Position numbers and translations under genes: made by a program. Below the pieces are notes generated by a model that was given only the letters and a program-made list of their open reading frames with translations, made no database searches and was not told the DNA's origin. From an uncultured Pseudomonadota bacterium (GTDB taxonomy: Bacteria > SAR324 > NAC60-12): a DNA stretch of 8,743 bases. Below, piece by piece: positions 6,210-8,743 of this stretch (position 1 is the first letter of the stretch; each line of letters begins with the position of its first letter). The stretch lies in contig CAJXNF010000093.1 of NCBI GenBank assembly GCA_913056375.1, forward strand, positions 1 through 8,743, read 5' to 3'.

Positions 6210-6867
6210 TGATCCTCGGATTACCGAGATCCACCAGCACTACGTCAGCAAATTTGAAGGATTTGAAGTGATTGGGCTCTCTAATACTTTGGAAGATACC
6301 AAGCTTCAGATTGAAGTAATGGAGCCACAGTTGCTGCTGTTGGATATCTACTTTCCTGATGGCTCAGGGATTGAGCTACTCAAGGAAATTCGTCTTCGTT
6401 CCCAAGCACTTGATATCATTCCAATCACAGCAGCCAAAGAAGTCCGTCTGCTTCAGGAGGCCCTCCGTGGAGGAGTCTTTGATTACATTCTAAAGCCCGT
6501 AGTTTTCTCTCGCTTTGAACAAACTCTCCGGCGTTATCGCACTCACCATTCCAATCTACAATCCTTGGACAGTCTGAATCAGTCTGATATTGATCGGATC
6601 ATCCATCAGGAAAAACCAACGGATTCCTCGCGGATGGATTCAGGGCTACCCAAGGGAATTGATCCAGTGACGCTAGACAAAATCCTTGAAGAAATGAAGG
6701 TCGGCTCAACAATGTTTACCTCAGAGGAAATGGCGGAGCGAGTTGGTGCGAGTCGGACGACTGCACGTCGCTATCTGGAATACCTTGTCAGTCGAGGCAG
6801 TGTGGAGGTGGATGTGAGTTACGGTGGAGTTGGGCGTCCAGAGCGCATTTATCGAATGACTCGGTGA
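6172..6867 (+). CDS. CitB/DcuR-family response regulator
   Basis: About 231 residues. The N-terminal receiver has the acidic pocket DDDP (12-15), the phospho-accepting D58 in LLLLDIYFPDG, the switch T86 and the conserved K108 in YILKP. The C-terminal part carries a helix-turn-helix (FTSEEMAERVGASRTTARRYLEYL) followed by the GGVGRPERIYR wing typical of CitB, DcuR and MalR. It should bind DNA when phosphorylated by the overlapping kinase and activate the divergent tctCBA operon. The gene overlaps the kinase by 38 bases, so the two are translationally coupled. Candidate starts are ATG 6172, 6175 and 6181; none has a strong Shine-Dalgarno, and 6181 fits the usual short lead-in before VLIADD. A GTG at 6133 would add residues with no family counterpart. 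The receiver is intact. Confidence 0.92.
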   Translation: MMKMVTRVLIADDDPRITEIHQHYVSKFEGFEVIGLSNTLEDTKLQIEVMEPQLLLLDIYFPDGSGIELLKEIRLRSQALDIIPITAAKEVRLLQEALRGGVFDYILKPVVFSRFEQTLRRYRTHHSNLQSLDSLNQSDIDRIIHQEKPTDSSRMDSGLPKGIDPVTLDKILEEMKVGSTMFTSEEMAERVGASRTTARRYLEYLVSRGSVEVDVSYGGVGRPERIYRMTR

Positions 6868-6962
6868 ATAGAATTATCAACTTTTTTGGTAATCGGAGAA
6901 TTGAGAGTAGTGACAACAACAGTCATCCTAATCCTACCTCCAACACTTTTTTCTTAGGGAAA

Positions 6963-7793
6963 ATGAGCAAGCGTCTTTCACGGGAAGATTATGGAAATTT
7001 TCCCTCGATTTCGGCTGATTTTCGGCTGAGTTATGGCACAGAAGCCGATCAGTTTGGAGATCTCTATCTGCCATCTGGAGACGGACCGCATCCGGTGGTG
7101 ATTCTGCTTCATGGAGGTTGCTGGAGAAATCACTTTGGCCTAGAGCCTTTGGGTCGGGTTGCGGAGTATCTTCAGCAAGTGGGGATAGCGGTTTGGAACC
7201 TAGAGTACCAGCGGCTTGGTCAGGGTGGCGGTTGGCCCACGACGATGCAGGATGTAGCCAGAGGTGCTGACCATTTACGCTTGCTGGCAAAGATTTATCC
7301 GTTGGATCTTTCACAAGTGATCGCAGTCGGTCATTCAGCTGGAGGACATTTGAGTTTATGGCTGGGGGCTCGATCTCACTTGCCTAGTAGTTCTGAACTC
7401 TATTTCCCGGATCCACTGCCACTCAAAGGGATCTTGTCATTGGCAGGAGTGGCTGATCTAGTTCGTGGAGTTGCCTGGGATGTTTGCCAGGGTGCATGTG
7501 CCGATTTGATGGGTGGAACGCCTGAGGAGTTTTCTGAACGCTACCAACAGGCATCACCTTGCCAAATGGGACCAATTACAGTACCCCAGGTTCACTTGGT
7601 TGGAGAACAGGACAAAATTGTCCGTGCAAAGATGGTTCAGGAGGATGTGGCCGAACTTCGGAAGCATGCTCCGGCTACTGCAATCGATTTTGAGGAGATT
7701 GCAGAAATTGGCCATTTTGAGTTGGTGGATCCAGCTTCAACGGCATGGGCAAATGTGGAAAAAGCTATTATGAAACTGCTACGTTCAGAATGA
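6963..7793 (+). CDS. Alpha/beta hydrolase, kynurenine-formamidase/esterase-like
   Basis: A cytoplasmic-looking hydrolase of 276 residues with no signal peptide. The oxyanion-hole motif is HGGCW (50-54), the nucleophile elbow is GHSAGGH with Ser125, and the remaining triad members are likely Asp217 in VGEQDKIV and His251 in IGHFELVDP. The HGGxW plus GHSAGGH pair resembles the arylformamidase (kynurenine formamidase) and BD-FAE-type esterase branch, but substrate cannot be assigned. I start at ATG 6963 because family homology begins there and AGGG lies just upstream, although at short spacing (three bases). A GTG at 6864, overlapping the response-regulator TGA as GTGA, would add 33 polar residues without homology and without a Shine-Dalgarno. 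It lies 95 bases downstream of the regulator on the same strand and may be cotranscribed. A role in processing the transported compound, for example as an ester or amide, is speculation. Confidence 0.85.
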   Translation: MSKRLSREDYGNFPSISADFRLSYGTEADQFGDLYLPSGDGPHPVVILLHGGCWRNHFGLEPLGRVAEYLQQVGIAVWNLEYQRLGQGGGWPTTMQDVARGADHLRLLAKIYPLDLSQVIAVGHSAGGHLSLWLGARSHLPSSSELYFPDPLPLKGILSLAGVADLVRGVAWDVCQGACADLMGGTPEEFSERYQQASPCQMGPITVPQVHLVGEQDKIVRAKMVQEDVAELRKHAPATAIDFEEIAEIGHFELVDPASTAWANVEKAIMKLLRSE

Positions 7794-7803
7794 ACAGACC
7801 ATT

Positions 7804-7822
7804 GCTCTGGGAACAGAGCTTT
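7804..7822 (+). terminator. GNRA-loop hairpin between hydrolase and binding-protein genes
   Basis: GCTCTG (7804-7809) and CAGAGC (7814-7819) form a perfect six-base stem closed by a GGAA tetraloop of the stable GNRA type, followed by only three T residues. It lies 10 bases after the hydrolase stop and about 30 before the binding-protein start. It could be a weak terminator, or a processing or stabilising hairpin of the kind often seen before highly expressed binding-protein genes. Confidence 0.4.
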
Positions 7823-7848
7823 CAGTAACTATCGAACAAGGAATGAAA

Positions 7849-8743
7849 ATGAAAAAACTGCTTCAAACCCTTCTGGGAACTTTGGTACTGGGCTTGGGTC
7901 TAGCCAATGCGGGCGTTGCTCAAGAACCAGTAAAAATTGGAATGGTCACTACTCTCTCTACTGGTGGTGGTTATCTTGGTCAAGATGTCCGAGATGGATT
8001 TCTTCTGGCCGTCGAAGAAGAAGGTGGAAAACTTGGTGGAGTCCCTGTTGAAGTCCTAGTTGAAGACGATGGACGAAATCCAGTCAATGGAAGACAAATC
8101 GTCAAACGATTTCTGGATCGGGATCGAATATCCATTTTAACAGGTGTGATTTTTTCGAATATTTCTCCAGTAGTGGCACCGATGGCCTTGAAGGATGGAA
8201 TTTTCTACATCTCTCCGAACTCAGCTCCCTCAACTTTTGCAGGAAAAGAATGTCATGAGAACTATTTTGTAGTGTCGTGGCAGAACGACACCCTACACGA
8301 AGCAGCAGGAATGGGTGCTACAGAACTAGGCTATAAAAAAGCTCTGTTGCTCGCACCTAATTATCAGGCTGGGAAAGATGCTTTGGCTGGATTTAAACGA
8401 TTCTTCAAAGGTGAGGTCATTGACGAAATTTATGTCAAGCTGGGGCAGAACGACTACGCTGCTGAAATCGCGCGGATCCGAGCTGCGAAGCCAGAAATGG
8501 TCTTTCAGTTTTATGACCGTCTAAAAAGTATCTCTAAAGGCTATGCCAGCCTTGATTATGAGATGTCTTCATATAAAGCCAGTGACTTAGTGAAATTGGA
8601 TATACTAGTACACCAAAATAAAGTTGATGCATTATCGCTCATCGTTCACCGGTCAGCTGCAGAAATAAGAGGCCGCGATATAATTGCTCAGCTTAAAGAA
8701 ATCATATCAAAACACCAGTTTCAAATTGCTTTACAAGCAGCTA
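7849..8743 (+). CDS. ABC-transporter periplasmic binding protein (branched-chain amino acid type), joined in frame to a LepA fragment
   Basis: The first 221 residues (to about base 8511) are a periplasmic ligand-binding protein of the Leu/Ile/Val-type (Peripla_BP_6) family that delivers substrate to an ABC importer. There is a Sec signal peptide (MKKLLQ, hydrophobic core, likely cut near GVAQ). Hallmarks are KIGMVTTLSTGGGYLGQDVR, GVPVEVLVEDDGRNP, the FYISPNSAPSTFAGKECHEN stretch, FVVSWQNDTLHE and LAPNYQAGKDALAGFK. After KPEMVFQF the family normally continues as YPGG, but here the frame runs on as YDRLKS, which belongs to LepA. About 170 C-terminal residues are therefore missing, and the frame stays open to the window end. 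I chose ATG 7849 because AAGGA (7838-7842) lies six bases upstream; ATG 7843 directly abuts it. Identity of the N-terminal part is secure; the fusion is probably an artefact. The transported ligand is unknown. Confidence 0.82.
   Translation, partial: MKKLLQTLLGTLVLGLGLANAGVAQEPVKIGMVTTLSTGGGYLGQDVRDGFLLAVEEEGGKLGGVPVEVLVEDDGRNPVNGRQIVKRFLDRDRISILTGVIFSNISPVVAPMALKDGIFYISPNSAPSTFAGKECHENYFVVSWQNDTLHEAAGMGATELGYKKALLLAPNYQAGKDALAGFKRFFKGEVIDEIYVKLGQNDYAAEIARIRAAKPEMVFQFYDRLKSISKGYASLDYEMSSYKASDLVKLDILVHQNKVDALSLIVHRSAAEIRGRDIIAQLKEIISKHQFQIALQAA
8512..8743 (+). CDS. lepA: LepA / elongation factor 4, internal C-terminal-region fragment
   Basis: From about base 8512 the translation follows the LepA C-terminal region, not a binding protein: YDRLKSISKGYASLDYE, then SDLVKLDILV, then VDALSLIVHRSAAEIRGR, and KHQFQIALQAA at the edge. 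Compared with the roughly 600-residue LepA, this covers about 77 residues and stops some 75 short of the normal end. LepA is a ribosome-associated GTPase; none of its GTPase domain is present here. No start codon or ribosome-binding site precedes it, and it is read in frame from the binding-protein gene. GC content by hand count is about 37 percent, against about 47 percent in the 240 bases before, and codons turn AT-rich (ATA, TTA, AAA). The source is probably another genome or a distant locus. Confidence 0.85.

Noticed and set aside
8512..8743. A genuine new binding-protein/LepA fusion as a novel system
   Set aside because: Both domains are cut at unnatural points, GC content changes at the join and the join is near the sequence end, so an artefact is far more likely.

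Overview
The window looks like a chromosomal piece of a Gram-negative, Proteobacteria-like heterotroph. It encodes exported solute-binding proteins with Sec-type signal peptides, a PmbA/TldE-type protease end and a CitA/CitB-type two-component system. GC content is moderate, about 47 to 48 percent where I hand-counted it. I cannot name a genus from the sequence.

Layout. Bases 1-287 hold the 3' end of a pmbA (tldE)-like gene on the + strand. It converges, with only 8 bases between stops, on a tightly packed minus-strand operon that reads tctC (4291-3296), tctB (3299-2844), tctA (2829-1336) and an AbrB-family membrane protein (1336-296). The genes overlap by a few bases or are separated by 14 bases. 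A 256-base divergent intergenic region (4292-4547) carries several inverted repeats and a candidate tctC promoter. On its other side, on the + strand, lie a CitA/DcuS-type sensor kinase (4548-6209), its overlapping CitB/DcuR-type response regulator (6172-6867) and an alpha/beta hydrolase (6963-7793). Next come a small tetraloop hairpin and the 5' part of an ABC-transporter periplasmic binding-protein gene (from 7849).

How the genes work together. The likely unit is a sensor-controlled carboxylate uptake system. The kinase senses a periplasmic carboxylate and the regulator activates the divergent tctCBA-abrB operon. TctC then captures the substrate for the TctA/TctB permease. In the classic Salmonella arrangement tctCBA is paired with TctD/TctE, an OmpR-type system; here a CitAB-type pair occupies that position. 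The substrate cannot be read from the sequence.

Two points deserve attention. First, tctA has no conventional start codon where its conserved N-terminus begins: a strong AGGAGG is followed by ATC, and the next usable TTG would remove 24 conserved residues. Second, the binding-protein reading frame switches, in frame and at about base 8512, into the C-terminal region of translation factor LepA (EF4), and GC content drops from about 47 to about 37 percent. This is most simply an assembly or amplification chimera near the end of the sequence, so the last roughly 230 bases should not be trusted as neighbours of the rest. No tRNA, rRNA, CRISPR array or insertion sequence was seen. I found a well-assembled transporter-regulator locus rather than a clearly new biological system.
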